64,000 nt of DNA, from positions 44,978,681 to 45,042,680 of the forward strand of contig NC_063450.1 in NCBI RefSeq assembly GCF_020379485.1, given 5' to 3'. This DNA is from Brassica napus. Its lineage: Eukaryota; Streptophyta; Magnoliopsida; Brassicales; Brassicaceae. A program made the translations under genes and the position numbers. The notes below the pieces were generated by a model. The model was not told the DNA's origin. It did not search any database and worked only from the letters and a program-made list of their open reading frames with translations. This document shows, one piece after another, positions 24,860 to 37,557 of this stretch (position 1 is its first letter; the number at the start of each line of letters is the position of its first letter).

Positions 24860-25061
24860 AAAAGCTTTGCTGAATAATTGTCTGATTTAAAACTATAGTT
24901 TATGGTCGACTATTGCATTATATGTATGTTTAGTTGGTGTTCTAATGAGACCGAGGGAATATAATTTAAGTAATGATTTGAATCAAAAACTAAAACATAA
25001 TCCAGTTGTAAAGCTCTTCAATAGCTTCTCCTAATGTCAAGTCATTTTTATAATATTTTTT

Positions 25062-26903
25062 GGGTTAATTTGTGAACTAGCGATGTAACTAGCTTTGATT
25101 TTGACGTAATATCAGATATTTAACACACAATTTATCTGGTTTTGTCCTTTTCCATAACAGGTTATCAGTTATAAGTGACATAATACATGACGTCGTTACT
25201 CATGTGGCGTTACGAGAATCATATGTTATAAAACAAGCGGTGTATATTTACTATTCTTTTTACGCAAAATAAAATAAAATACACAAGAGATCACAGAAAA
25301 AGATAAAATGGAATAGAGGGGATTATACAAATTTTGTAATGTTTATATACTAACATTAAATTAGTCAGAGTGAACCTAAACAATTCATACTAAACCCAAA
25401 GTCATTTATCACTAAACTCAAAACCACTGATCACTAAACCCAAAATGATAATATAAACCTCAATCCAAATATCAAAACATGGAAATAAATATAATATTCT
25501 ATTACATTCTACATGGTTCACATTGAATAGACAAACTGTTAAAATAAGTGAAGGTATATAATGGAGACGACGTCACCAGATGTGAGAGAGTACGACTTAA
25601 TCGATGGAATAAATGACTAAGACTTATTAATAGATTTGGCATACTAAAGATAATTTTACTCTGTTAAGAGAAACGGGTGGTGTTAAAGTAAAACCCATAG
25701 CAATTCATGTTTCATGCTACATGGAGCACATGGAATAGAAATCTGGAAAAATATTTCCCAATGCGCATGAATTAATGAGAGATGACGTCACCTAAACAAT
25801 CAATACTAAACCCAAAACCATTGATCACTAAACCAAAAATGAAAATATAAACTTCAATCTAAATATCAAAACATGGAAATAATACAATATTTTATTCCGT
25901 TCTACATGGTTCACATTGAATAGACAAACTGTTAAAATAGGTGAATGTATGTGATGAAGACGATGTCACAAGGTGTGAGAGAGTACGACTTAATCGATGG
26001 AATAAATGACTAAGACTTATTAACAGATTTGGCATATGAAAGAATTCCAAGAAGCCACGTAATAAGGTGTAATTACTAAAGATAGTTTTATTCTATTAAA
26101 AAAACGAGTGGTGTCAAAGTAAAACCCATAGCAGCTCATGTTCCATGCTACATGAGGCACATAGAATAGAAATCTGGAAAAATAGTTACCAATGTGCACG
26201 AATTAACAAGAGATGACGTAATCTAAACAATTCATACTAAATCCAAAACCACTGATCACTAAACCCAAAACCACTGATCACTAAACCCAAAATGAAAATA
26301 TAAACTCTAATCCAAATATCAAAACATGGAAATAATACAATATTTTATTCCATTCTACATGGTTCAAATAGAGTAGACAAACTGTTAAATTAGATGAAGG
26401 TATGTGATGGAAACGACGTCACTAGGTGTGAGAAAGTACGACTTAATCGATGGAATAAATGACCAAGACTTATTAACAGATTTAGCATATGAAAGAATTT
26501 CAAGAAGCCATGTAATAAGGTGTAGTTACTAAAAGTAATTTTACTCTAGTTAAAGAAAACGAGTGGTGTCAAAGTAAAACCCATAGCAGTTCATGTTCCT
26601 TGCTACATCGGACACGTAGAATAGAAATTTAGAAAAGTAGTTACCAATGTGTACGAACTAATGAGAGATGACGTCACCTTATAGGAAAGTAGATGACGTA
26701 GCTGATGAAATAAATGGCCAAGAGTGTTCCACGCGTAACTTGATAGTAAATAATTAAGAATTTTTTTCTAGTAGGTTGCACCGGTTAACCTCAAGGGCAT
26801 AAATGCATTATTATATAAAATAGAATGTGTATATTAAAAAACTAGAGTATTTAGCTATGGACCTAATTATGCTTTTTTTCTTGGTAGTACAATCCAATTT
26901 CCC
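25062..26903. mobile_element. Mutator-like element (MULE), non-autonomous
   Basis: Flanked by ATATTTTTT at 25053-25061 and 26904-26912, a 9-bp target duplication as in MULEs. Ends are GGGTTAATTTGTG on the left and, on the minus strand from the right, GGGAAATTGGATTGT: weakly similar inverted termini. It interrupts the paralogous 3' flank of gene B; the same flank before gene D (about 38570-38600) has the target once. No transposase is seen. The interior is largely a triplicated sequence (see 25375-26680). Confidence 0.65.
25375..26680. repeat. Three tandem copies of a ~430-bp unit inside the MULE
   Basis: Units begin near 25375, 25791 and 26221 with CTAAACAATTCATACTAAA or close variants. Each runs through ACATGGTTCA, ACTTAATCGATGGAATAAAT, a TAAAACCCATAGCA block and GAGATGACGTCA. 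Copies two and three share extra segments (AGAATTCCAAGAAGCC-like) missing from copy one. No coding potential is seen. Confidence 0.85.
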
Positions 26904-27375
26904 ATATTTTTTTCCTCTGTTTTTCTCTTTGTCGTCTTGTCTTAAGCAAAAGCTTATATTTTTTTCTAAAGAGAAAACACTTACTTGTACAAAAGATTTT
27001 TAAAGTATTTTTACTTATTTATTTAAATAATTTATCTTTATTGTTTTAAGATTTTAAAGGGTTTTATTTTATTTTAGGATATATATAACCATTTCTAGTG
27101 ATATTTTGTGTTTTAAAATACAAGTAATTTTCACATTTTTAGATAAATTTTATATTTATGGAATATAACATGACCAATTAAGTTATATAAATTTATTTAC
27201 GATTGGTTCGTTTATATATAATCTACCTATTAATTTTTATTTTATTTTTAAAAAATATTCTTTTTTTTTGCGTTTTTATGTAAAACTATTATTAAGCGGA
27301 AGTAGCTTTTTTTTCAAGCTCTACAAGTAGGTTTTTGATAAAAGCTTTTAAGTATTCTCAAACCCATTGATAAAT

Positions 27376-28335
27376 GAGAGAATTTGCTTAATATACAAAA
27401 CACAAACGGAAATGAAGAATATATCACTGATTTTGACATAATTAAGTGGATGATATTTTGTTCCAATTCTTTCTGGTTCTAACCTTATTTGTAGAAGGTA
27501 AACGGTAAAAGCAAAATATTTGACGACCTCAACAAATATAACATATATGGTCAGCAAAAATCTTCGAAATATCACATAATGTCATCCACCTCAACACACT
27601 TATTGACCATATAAATATGTACTTGAATGTTCTATTCTATATCGTTGAAATAGTACAGGACTTCATCCACATTCATAACACTTAAATACTAAACCCTACT
27701 CCAACTCAACCCAACCCAACCTTTAATTACTAAACCTTAAATTGTAGTCACTAAATTTTAATCACTAAATCCTAATTTTAAAACCCTAAACCCAATTATA
27801 ATCTATAATATATCATATTAAATAAACTGAAAATAAACAATATTATAGTATCTTGTAGCTTAAATAGTACAGTATCTAGTTTAAATAGTATAGTAGTATT
27901 ACATAATAGCTATATTACTATATTTTATTTTACTCCATATAGTATGTGGGTTCATCTTCTTCATCTCCTTTTTTCACATACATCGACACTCTTCTGAAAT
28001 CACAACAGAGTACAAACACGAGACACATGTAACATTAATCATCAATGATGATAATCAATCATGGAATCTTATTAGTAACGATGGTGATGTTCTAGCAAAA
28101 AAAAAGCTTTTATGATTTATGTTTTCGTTGATATCAAGACAAACAAAAATCTGTAAAAAAAGAATAAGAAGAAAATAAAATAAAACAAAGAACAAAATAG
28201 AAAAATGTTACACCGGTCGATTGAAAGGACATTTTAGAATATATGATAGAAAATACGTTGAATATTGTGGTCAATTTTTTTTTCGGTTAGATAGTTAATT
28301 ATAATTTGTTTGATATATACTGAGCGCAATTTCCC
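27376..28335. mobile_element. Probable second Mutator-like element, ending about 40 bp before gene C
   Basis: TTGATAAAT (27367-27375) and TTAATAAAT (28336-28344) flank the stretch and match at 8 of 9 positions. Left end GAGAGAATTTGC and right end (minus strand) GGGAAATTGCGC are similar. The paralogous sequence before gene D runs from AAAAGCTTT through CACTGATCTAGTAAAG to the ATG without this insert. Interior: AT-rich, CCCTAAACCC-like stretches, no ORF of note. Confidence 0.5.
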
Positions 28336-28376
28336 TTAATAAATCTTGTAAAGTAAGGTTTTTTTTTTATTAAAGT

Positions 28377-31300
28377 ATGCGCTTCGACTCCATCACCCAC
28401 ACGGCGGAGGCTGAGTACGCGACGGCTAAAACGTCGGTCTGGTGGGACATCGAGAACTGCCCTGTCCCCAAGGGCTGGGATGCTCATAGCATAGCTCAGA
28501 AACTGAACTCAGCACTGGTGAACTTGAACTACCGTGGTCCTCTCACCATCACTGCTTATGGAAACACAGAACTCATCCCTAAACCTGTTCAGCAAGCTCT
28601 CTCCTCCGCCGGAATCTCTCTTAACCACGTCCCCTCCGGTTAGTTAAAAATCGATACTTTGATTCAAAGGGATGTGGTTTTTAGTATAAAGTCTTTGTCT
28701 TTTCTTCTTCTAAACAGGAAGGAAGGATGCGAGTGACAAGAAGATTCTGGTTGATATGTTTTTGTGGGTGTTGGAGAATCCTGCTCCAGCTAACTTGATG
28801 CTTATCTCCGGTGACGGAGATTTCTCTTATGCTCTTAACCGTCTGAGGATGTTGAGATACAACATTCTTCTCGCCCACCCTCTTCAAGCTTCGCCTTTCT
28901 TGGTTGCTTCTGCAAGGACCTCGTGGATGTGGAGAAGCTTAATTGCAACTGGTTCTCATTCCTCACGAAGTTGTTGCTCCTTTGGTTCTGAGCATGCTTT
29001 GTCCACACAAGCAATGGATTCAGGGTGTGTTTTTAACAATGCTGATAAACTCAAAGGAATATATGTTCAGAAAGCACCAAGTCAACAGGAGACAAGAAGA
29101 AAGAAGCTTCAGAAGGAATTGAGAGTGTGCAATGTTGCTTGCAAAAGCACTGATATTTTCACCACGGCCAGAGAACAAGCAGCTGAGGTGAGCATCCTAG
29201 TTTTGGGAGCTAAATGAACTTTCTAATTCAACCACAAGTTTTCGTTTTCAGCTGAAGCAAAACCTGGAATTGTTGGGTGAGCCTGGAAACATAGCTTCAG
29301 CATCAAGTGGGTGTCATGAGCAGGACACTGAGATAATGATGGTTGAGATGAAGAAGCAAACAGATGCAAGTTTTTTAATATTTGATGTTGAGTCTATCTT
29401 TCGTCCTTAACACTAGAGTACAGATGTGAAAAATTTAAAATATTATTTTTGATTGACTGCCATTGTTGCAGGCTCTCATTGATGCAAAAAACATTGAAGC
29501 ATGTGTTCAAGACAATTACTCGCAGTCTCGGGATGCTTTTATGAAGTGCTTGGAGAAACAGAACAAGGAACTGATGGAGACTATTGCAACATCCGAAAGG
29601 AGTGGAAGAGAGTTCTGGCATGATTTTAAAGAAAGGCTAGACAAGAGTGGTGTAGCTCCTCTCAGTGTGGATCATGTTTTCAGTGAACTAAGCCGCGACT
29701 TTCACGTGCCCAAAGAAGTGAGGTAAGTTTCGATTGTGCCTACTCTTTGCTATCAAAATTGTTAAGTATATTAGAATTACGTGTAACAGGGAGTGTTTTG
29801 AAGCAATCTTCAAGAAGCTAGAATCTACACAAAATGATATTGAAATTGAGAAGTTGGAGGATATGACCAAGAAGAAGAAGAGTACAGTGATTGAATACAA
29901 ATATGAACCATATGTTTGCAATATTTGCAATGTCGTTTGTGATCATCCTGCCGTGTTCGAGTCTCATCATAAGGGCCGGAAGCATGCTGCTAAGATTAAA
30001 AAGCAGGCAGATGTAAGTTGATCAGAGATTTGGATGAAAAATTTATGGTTTCATTAGAAGAAAGTTAATGATGATACATTGTTATTGAAACAGGCTCTGC
30101 TTGATAATAAGCAAATACAAGATGAAGTCATTCAAGATAACGGTCTCACAAAGGAGCTCCAAATCAAGCCTGTAAAGGCACCTGAGAACATGGACTACTT
30201 AGATGACCAAAGACAGGAGCTGAGAGAGGGATGTGATGAAGAAAAATTTCAAACTATTGAAGAAGTAGGAGAGAGTGATTACAAATCTCTTCCAAATGCA
30301 GAGTGTCTCTTCACCGAACTAAACCCTGAGTTGTCTCCCTCTAAAGAATCTAGGTAAGAAGAACCTTCCAACTTTGACTTCTTAACTAATGCCAAATTGA
30401 AGTTTTCTCATTTCCAATGGATGCTATCCTACAGAGAATGTCTTGATGCTATTTTCAAGAAACCAGAAGTCTCAGAAGATGCAAACTTAAGCCGGGAGCT
30501 TGAGAGTATACCAAGCCAGAACCTGGAGATGAACTCAGGCGATTCTGAAAGTAGCTCTGCAGGAGGAGCCACTGAGCATCCCGAGGAGTACATGGACATG
30601 AAGAAGGAGAAGGTGGCTAAGTCCAGCGTTTCAACCAAACCTATAACGAAGGAACCAAAAGTTTTGCAGCTTGTCTGGTGCCAAATCTGCCGGATCAGCT
30701 GCGAGAGCAAGGTTGCATATGCAAATCACATCTGTGGGAAAATACACCAGCAGAAGAGGGAGAGGATGTCTGAGAGAGACGCCATGCTTTCTAAGGAGAA
30801 TGCAGAGAGATTGAAGAAGGTATTGAGCAAAAGCCAAACCACCATGGTCAAGGAGCAAACAGAGGCAAGTTTTATAACTTTACTATTGTGTTTTCTTTCA
30901 GGAACTTGGAATTTGCTTCTTTTTTTCTTATGGTCAGTATTACAAAGCATACCGTAGGTTTGATTCCCATTGAAAGTGTGAAGAATATTAGATCTTACTC
31001 TTAAGGTTACATAGCAGTATATAGTTATACATAGAAAAACAAAGAGAAAGAAGCTAAACTAATGGACTTTTGTTGTAGAAGGCATTTGTTGATTCACTGA
31101 GAACTCGCCAAGAACTTCGCCAAAGAGCAGTGGAACATCCATTGGGAAAAGCAGATGCAACAGAGGAGCAGACACTTGTGAAGACCGAGGATCATGGGTT
31201 TCAAGGGGCACAAGAAGATAAAGAGGAAGTGAAGGAGATAAATGCCATATCTGAGAACCTAACGCGTGCCTTTATTGGAATGAATCAAGAGTCAAGTGTA

Positions 31301-31641
31301 CCCAAAGAATCGAGGTAAGAACCATTAATCAGGGGGTTATTTCTTGAGCTATTTTTGATCATTATGTGTGTGCTCTAATGATTACTTGGGTCTTGGGTTA
31401 CAGAGGATGTTTGGATGTGATTCCTCAGAGAGTAAAAGCGCCAGCAGATGTGAATGTGACAGAGAAGTTGGAAGATGAGTCCAAACATAAACCCCAAACA
31501 ACACCACAGGAACCTTTAAAGGAGTTTGCAGGACTTAAGGAGCACCTAGGAGTGGCTGCCAAGAGGGGAGAGGCTAAGTTCCAAGTTGATAACTTTTGGA
31601 CCAGACTTTGGGGGAAAAAGGAGTTAGAAAAACTTTACTGA
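28377..31641 (+). CDS. Gene C: chimeric NYN-domain/zinc-finger protein (D-type front, A/B-type back)
   Basis: Nine exons: 28377-28638, 28718-29187, 29252-29365, 29472-29722, 29790-30012, 30094-30353, 30435-30864, 31079 or 31082-31314 and 31404-31641 (about 826 aa). NYN motifs: TSVWWDIENC, TITAYGNTELIP, KDASDKKILVDMF and LISGDGDFSYAL, acidic residues kept. Two intact fingers start at C409 and C609. A degenerate finger lies in exon 2 (VCNVACKSTDIF...AREQAAE). Up to residue ~587 (MDMKKEKV) the gene matches gene D almost exactly; from residue ~588 (AKSSVSTKPITKEP) it matches A/B, ending DNFWTRLWGKKELEKLY. Introns 3 and 7 have GC donors. Its upstream sequence is interrupted by a transposon close to the ATG, so expression may differ from D. 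Confidence 0.82.
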
Positions 31642-31965
31642 ATAATCTATACTAATAAGTGGAATTGGGCTGTATAACTTTCAAATAATTAATAATTTAC
31701 TAGCGATCTAAATATCCTAACTCACCGATACACCGTTTCTCTTTTATAAATAATAGTCATATTTCCCTCATGAATAACCGGAGAAACCTACTAACAACCC
31801 AAAATTTAATAATAATTAATGTGGTAAATTACTTCTGTCTCTTTGTTAGTCATACCTTTTGATAATCACACATATCTTTAAATGTTATTATTATTAGTAA
31901 ATATTAGAAAGATCAATCAATTTTGTTCAGATGTGTAACGCTTCCCGACGAACTCTATTGTGTTC

Positions 31966-32316
31966 ATGTCGAAGGATTACAGTGAGCAGATACAAAAACT
32001 CTTTCATTCTTTTTTTTTTGCTTATCTTAAATCATTGATTATTTACAATCATGCTTTTACTTTAATACCATGTTTTTGTTTCTGGTTTTGTTTTCTAGAT
32101 ACAGTGGTGAAGAATAACGACGGCAGATCGGTAAAAATGTCGCCTTGTCGGAAAAAGAAAAGAGATGAAGACGAGCTCTATATGATGATGAAGAATAATG
32201 ATTGTGAGCCTAGTAAATGTGTGTCACCATCAACATGTCTAAAAAAAAATGAAGAAGATGAACTTTCCGTCCATACTATATTCGGTGAAAGGAATAGTAT
32301 AGTATATATATTTTAG
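31966..32316 (+). pseudogene. Unrecognised Lys/Asp-rich gene fragment inside the Helitron
   Basis: An open frame ends at 32316. The sequence before 32100 looks intronic and ends TTTTCTAG, so the coding-like part may be only 32101-32316. It encodes two imperfect copies of a unit of shape KNND...SP...KK..(D)EDEL (VVKNNDGRS...KKKRDEDELYMMM, then KNNDCEPSK...LKKNEEDELSVHT). I do not recognise the protein. Helitrons often carry captured gene pieces, so this may be one. Confidence 0.3.
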
Positions 32317-32471
32317 TGTACTTATTTATGTAAGGATACCATACTACTCGAGACATATTTTTATACTATTTCTTAAGGATATAATAATATGTCATGTTTT
32401 CAAATTTGATAGTCCTCTTCTCTGTAATTTTGTGTGATTGATTGTAATATAAAATTTATTTTTTCGAATGT

Positions 32472-33420
32472 TGGACAAATTTGATTATTTGTAAGATTTG
32501 CTTACTATACTACTTAGACTATATGGAATAGAAGATATACAACATGTTAACCAAGTAAATGGCATCCAAGTGTCAAATATTGGAAAACAATTTATAGATT
32601 GTATTTGAGGTTATAGGTTCCTGCTTAAGGTTTAGGTTTACTAAGTAGAGGTTTGGATATAGTAAACCATATTACATACATTCTATTTGGGTTTATGCTT
32701 CCTTGATTAGGGTTTAGTTTTACTAAATAGTGGCCCGTCTTGTGTTGTTGTATTTTTTCGGGTGGGGAGAGTTTATTGTTTGTATTTCATACTATGGATA
32801 CATCACTGGACAAATTTGATTATTTGGAACATTCATTTACTATATTATTTAGACTATATGGAATAGAAGATATGCAACATGCTAACCAAGTAAGTGTGTC
32901 TTTAAGTGTCCAATATTGGAAAACAATTTATAGATTGTATTTGGGTTTATAGGTTTCTGCCTAGGGTTTAGATTTACTATGTAGAGGTTTGTGTATAGTA
33001 AACCATATTATATACGTTTTATTTGGGTTTATGCTTCCTTGATTAGGGTTTAGTTTTACTAATCAGTGGCGTGTCTTGTATTGTTGTATTTTTTCGGGTG
33101 GGAAAAGCTTAATGTTTGCATTTCATACTATGGATACATCAGTGGATAAATTTGATTATTTGGAACATTCGTTTACTATACTATTTAGACTATATGAAAT
33201 AGAAGATATGCAACATGCTAACCAAGGTGCCTACAAGTGTACAATATTAGAAAATAATTTATAGATTGTATTTGGGTTTATAGGTTTCTGTCTAGGGTTT
33301 ATATTTACTAAGTAGAAGTTTATGTATAGTAAACCATATTATATACATTCTATTTGGGTTTATGCTTCTTTGATTAGGGTTTAGTTTTATTAATCAGTGG
33401 TGTGTCTTGTATAGTTTCCA
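32472..33420. repeat. Nearly three tandem copies of a 335-bp unit
   Basis: Units start at 32472, 32807 and 33143, each with TGGA(C/T)AAATTTGATTATTTG, giving periods of 335 and 336 bp. Each contains AGACTATATG(G/A)AATAGAAGA, GGTTTATGCTTC and a GATTAGGGTTTAG block. Minor tandem repeats inside Helitrons are common. Confidence 0.9.
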
Positions 33421-34025
33421 GTAGAGGGTTGAGTGAGATACAATAGTACATGCGTAACCGAAATAGAATAGTATTCACGCAATCTGGTAAGCATTAACTT
33501 CTTCATGCATTCATCTTCTTTTATCTATGTTTATTTATGTGGTAAAAAATTAAAGTGACATGATTCCTTTTTCTTTCGTAAGTTATGCACAGGTCGCATA
33601 AATTGTGAGGCACATAAGTAGGTGTCAACATCACTCTTTATTATTTGTCACCCGTATATACACATATTTCACATGGCCGACGTGGACATACCTTCTTCCT
33701 TTCACCTGCTATTTGTAAGATAAAGGGTTATAACCGAATGAAAAGAGACACATTTGTTACTTCCTTAATTATGACTTAATTAAACTACCAGATATCTAGC
33801 AAATTCTCCCTACTATTAAAGCAATATTCATACTAGTATTTTTGTTTTGTAAAACTCATACTAGTATTCTGCCATTAATTTTTGAAATAATTATAATACT
33901 ATGCCATTCCTATATTTATGGTTAACAACTTTATTTTTTTTTTCAATTAGGAAAATAATATGATCATCTAAACTACGCACCTTCGCCTGCTAATAGTCTA
34001 ATACTTAGCTAATATTTATATCTAA

Positions 34026-37000
34026 CTAGGATAAGACCCGCGCCTTGCGCGGGATTAAATTATTATTTTTATTATATTTTGGAGAATGAAACAATAGTTT
34101 GGCTTCATTTGGATTACGGGTGTTCAACCCGGATATCGGGTTAGTTTCGGTTCGGTTCGGTTTTTTTCGGTATTTGGTTAGTAAAATATAACTACTATTT
34201 TAAATCAATATTTACTTTGACTTTAGTCTTTCACATACTTTTGAAAGATTTCAACTGGACGACTAAATTGATCAGCCAATCTTGTTGCTTTAAATCATTA
34301 GTGTTTATATATATATATATTATTTAGTTTGAATATTTATTAAATAAAAATTCATATGCGTTATATTTTATGATCATTTGTAACTTATTATAACAAAAAA
34401 ATAATCTATTGATCACAAAATTTTCAGAGTGGGAATATTCAAATTTCTAATAATATATAGACATTTTGAAAAATTCAAATATAACATATAAGAAAAAATA
34501 TAAATGTTTTTATTATATATTTAATGTGATTTTTTAATATCTTTCAATAATATAAAATTAAAAAAAGAACTAAGACACAAAAATTGTTATCAAATATTTA
34601 TTATTCATAATAATTAATTTTCATATATACGTTAATCATATTAGGTAATTTCGTAGCTTCTAATATGATCATTCATATCATTTTATAACTGAATATTTAA
34701 ATAATCGATAACAAAAATTTCAATGTGAAATCTTTAATAAGTTTATAATTTATAAATGTTTTTGAAAATTCATTGAAAGTTTTAATATTAAAATATTTAT
34801 GTAATCTTATGGTATATAGTATAATCTATATATATATATATAAATATATATGTTTTATTATTAAATGATATTTTTTACTCATATGGTTTTAAAATAATGT
34901 GTATCTTCTTATAATATTAAATAAAAGTTCATATTAATACAATTTTATGATCATTTGTAACTTATTATGACAAAAAAATAATTTATTGATCACAAAATTT
35001 TCAGAGTGGGGATATTCAAATTTCTAATAATTTATAGACGTTTTGAAAAATTCATAATATAACATATAAGAAAAATTATAAATGTTTTTATTATATATTT
35101 AATGTGATTTTTAAATATATTTTAATAATATAAAATTAAAAAAAGAACTAAAATACAAAAATTGTTATCAAATATTTATTATTCATTATAATTAATTTTC
35201 ACATATACGTTAATCATATTAGGTAATTTCGTAGCTTTTATTTAAGGAAAGTGCAAAATATTTTTTGGTACGTTATTTATCAATTCGATAGTTAGTTTAA
35301 TAAAAAGTGTAATATAAGTTAAGATGAACCAACCTATTTTTCTAGGAATAGTATATTTTGTATAGTTATTTATTAAATAAGAATTTATAATCATACAGTT
35401 CTATGATCGTTCATATCGTTTTATAACAAAATATTTAAATCATCGATAACAAAATTTTCAATCTGAAATCTTTAATAAATTTATAATTTATAAATGTTCT
35501 TGAAAATTCATTGAAAGTTTTAATATTAAAATATTTATGTAATCTTATGGTATATAGTGTTTAATATATATATATATATATTTATTTTATATTAAATGAT
35601 ATTTTTTACTCATATGGTTTTAAAATCATGTGTATCTTCTTATAATAAAAATGTTAAACCAATTGATCATTAATTTTTAACATAATAATTTTAATAGTTT
35701 TAGTCATTTATTGTCGTTTTTAAAAATTCAAAATATAACGTATACGAAAAAATCTAAATTTTATTTTTATAGCTAATTTGATTGTTTAATTTATTTTAAT
35801 AATATAAAATTAAACAAAAAATGATGGAGGAGATATACATTGTTATCAAATCTTTATTATTAAACTCATTAATTGTCATATATATATTAGTCATTTATGG
35901 TAATTCCGTAGGTTTTATTTAAGGAAAGAAAATATCATATCATATCATTATATCATATAGTTTGACCAACTTATGTATCTAACAACATATAAAAATCGAA
36001 TGTGGACCTACTTATTTTTCAATTGAATGTAATTGACTACCTAATTGAGTGCCACCTATGCATTGGGGCCTCTTTTAATTAATACAAAATTGAGGTTACA
36101 TCTTTTCAAATGTTCCTCAATTAATATATAAGGGATGTATCAACAAATTTGGACCACACAGTTATCAGCTTAAAAAAAATTAATATCTCTATTAGTTATA
36201 AACTAAGCGTTTTACCCGCACATACTGACATAATCATCTTACGAATAATTATTTTATGTCTTATTAATCCAAAAATCAGTATTATATTCTAATTGATGAA
36301 TATGTTGAAGGAAAAAAATTATGATGAATTCTTTGTTTCTCAAAATTTATACCATTTATGTTGAAATTTTAGTCAAATTATTAAAAGGTAGATCCCACTT
36401 ATTTTTTCTAAATTCCCCATGGAGGAATGAATTTATAAGAACAAATTTTCCTATGCAATTTTGATAAGGAATAAATTGAACAAAAATGCATTTTTTTTTT
36501 TATTTTTTCAATTTCTCAAATGAAATTTTATTTTTTATTTTGTTCATTTTTTTCATTCTTCTAGTGGTCACCAACCGAAGCTATAGTGTTTCACGGATTA
36601 AACTTAAACTGGTTTAAAGTAAAAGCAAAAAAATTTGTTTTGAACTCAGCCACAAGTTAAGTTATTATTTATGATTTTAAATAGTTAAATGAAACATCAA
36701 ATTATTTATATATGTCAAAAAACGTTCATCAAACTATGTAGTTATTATTGTGTTAAGAGTTTTAAAACACTCATATATTAGAAATAGTTTAGAAAATATC
36801 TTTATATAAATATTTTTGTTTGACTAATATTTAATTATAAACTGTTTTATAACTTAGTTTTTTAACTTTATAATAAAAAATATTATTTTCAGATAGCAAC
36901 ACAATATATATAAGAATTCTCTTAATTTTTAAATATATTTTCACAATTTTATTATCTTAGTTTATAATTAATTATTTAATATAACATATAAATTTAATAT

Positions 37001-37557
37001 TATTAAAATAAAATGCGTGTTTTATTATATATAAAATTCATTACGGGTTTTATGAAAATTAATAAATATTCAGTTAAAAACTAACAATAAATCAATGACC
37101 TATATAAAAGCTTAAAACCTAATAAAATATGACAAATAAGAAAATAAGAACTTTAATATAACATATAGATTTAAATATTATTAAATCAAAATTCGTTTTT
37201 AATTATATATAAAATTAATTACGAATATTTCTTTAAATTAATAAATTATTGATTCAGATAAAAATTATTAATAAATCAATGACTAAGCTAAAACCTAATA
37301 AAAACATGACAAATAAGCAAAATTGACTAAAATCATGGAAAACATGACAAATAAACAAAATCAAAATAATTATATATCTAATTACATATTTTATAGTTAT
37401 ATTATTTAAATTAATAAATTATGAACTCAACTAAAATCTATTAATAAATTAATGATTCATCTTAAACATAATTAAAACATGACAAATAAATAAAATTAGC
37501 TAAAATCATGGAAATCATGACAAATAAACTAAGTCACTTCGTAAATAATAGTATAGA
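34026..37557 (-). mobile_element. Second Helitron (minus strand) nested in the first
   Basis: On the minus strand the element begins TCTATACTATTATTTACGAA (right edge, 37557) and ends with a hairpin of stem CCCGCGC/GCGCGGG and loop AAG, followed by TCTTATCCTAG (left edge, 34026). Flanking bases on the plus strand are A at 34025 and T at 37558, as for Helitron insertion between A and T. It has no gene; the interior is AT-rich and internally repeated. This is the best formed Helitron 3' terminus in the window. Confidence 0.8.
34360..35915. repeat. Alternating long direct repeats inside the nested Helitron
   Basis: Block 1 (about 34360-34665) recurs at 34905-35240 and in degraded form at 35690-35915; key string TGATCACAAAATTTTCAGAG. 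Block 2 (about 34666-34915) recurs at 35398-35645; key string TTCATTGAAAGTTTTAATAT. The order is 1-2-1'-spacer-2'-1'', so a ~550-740-bp unit was duplicated at least once. Edges are approximate. Confidence 0.75.
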
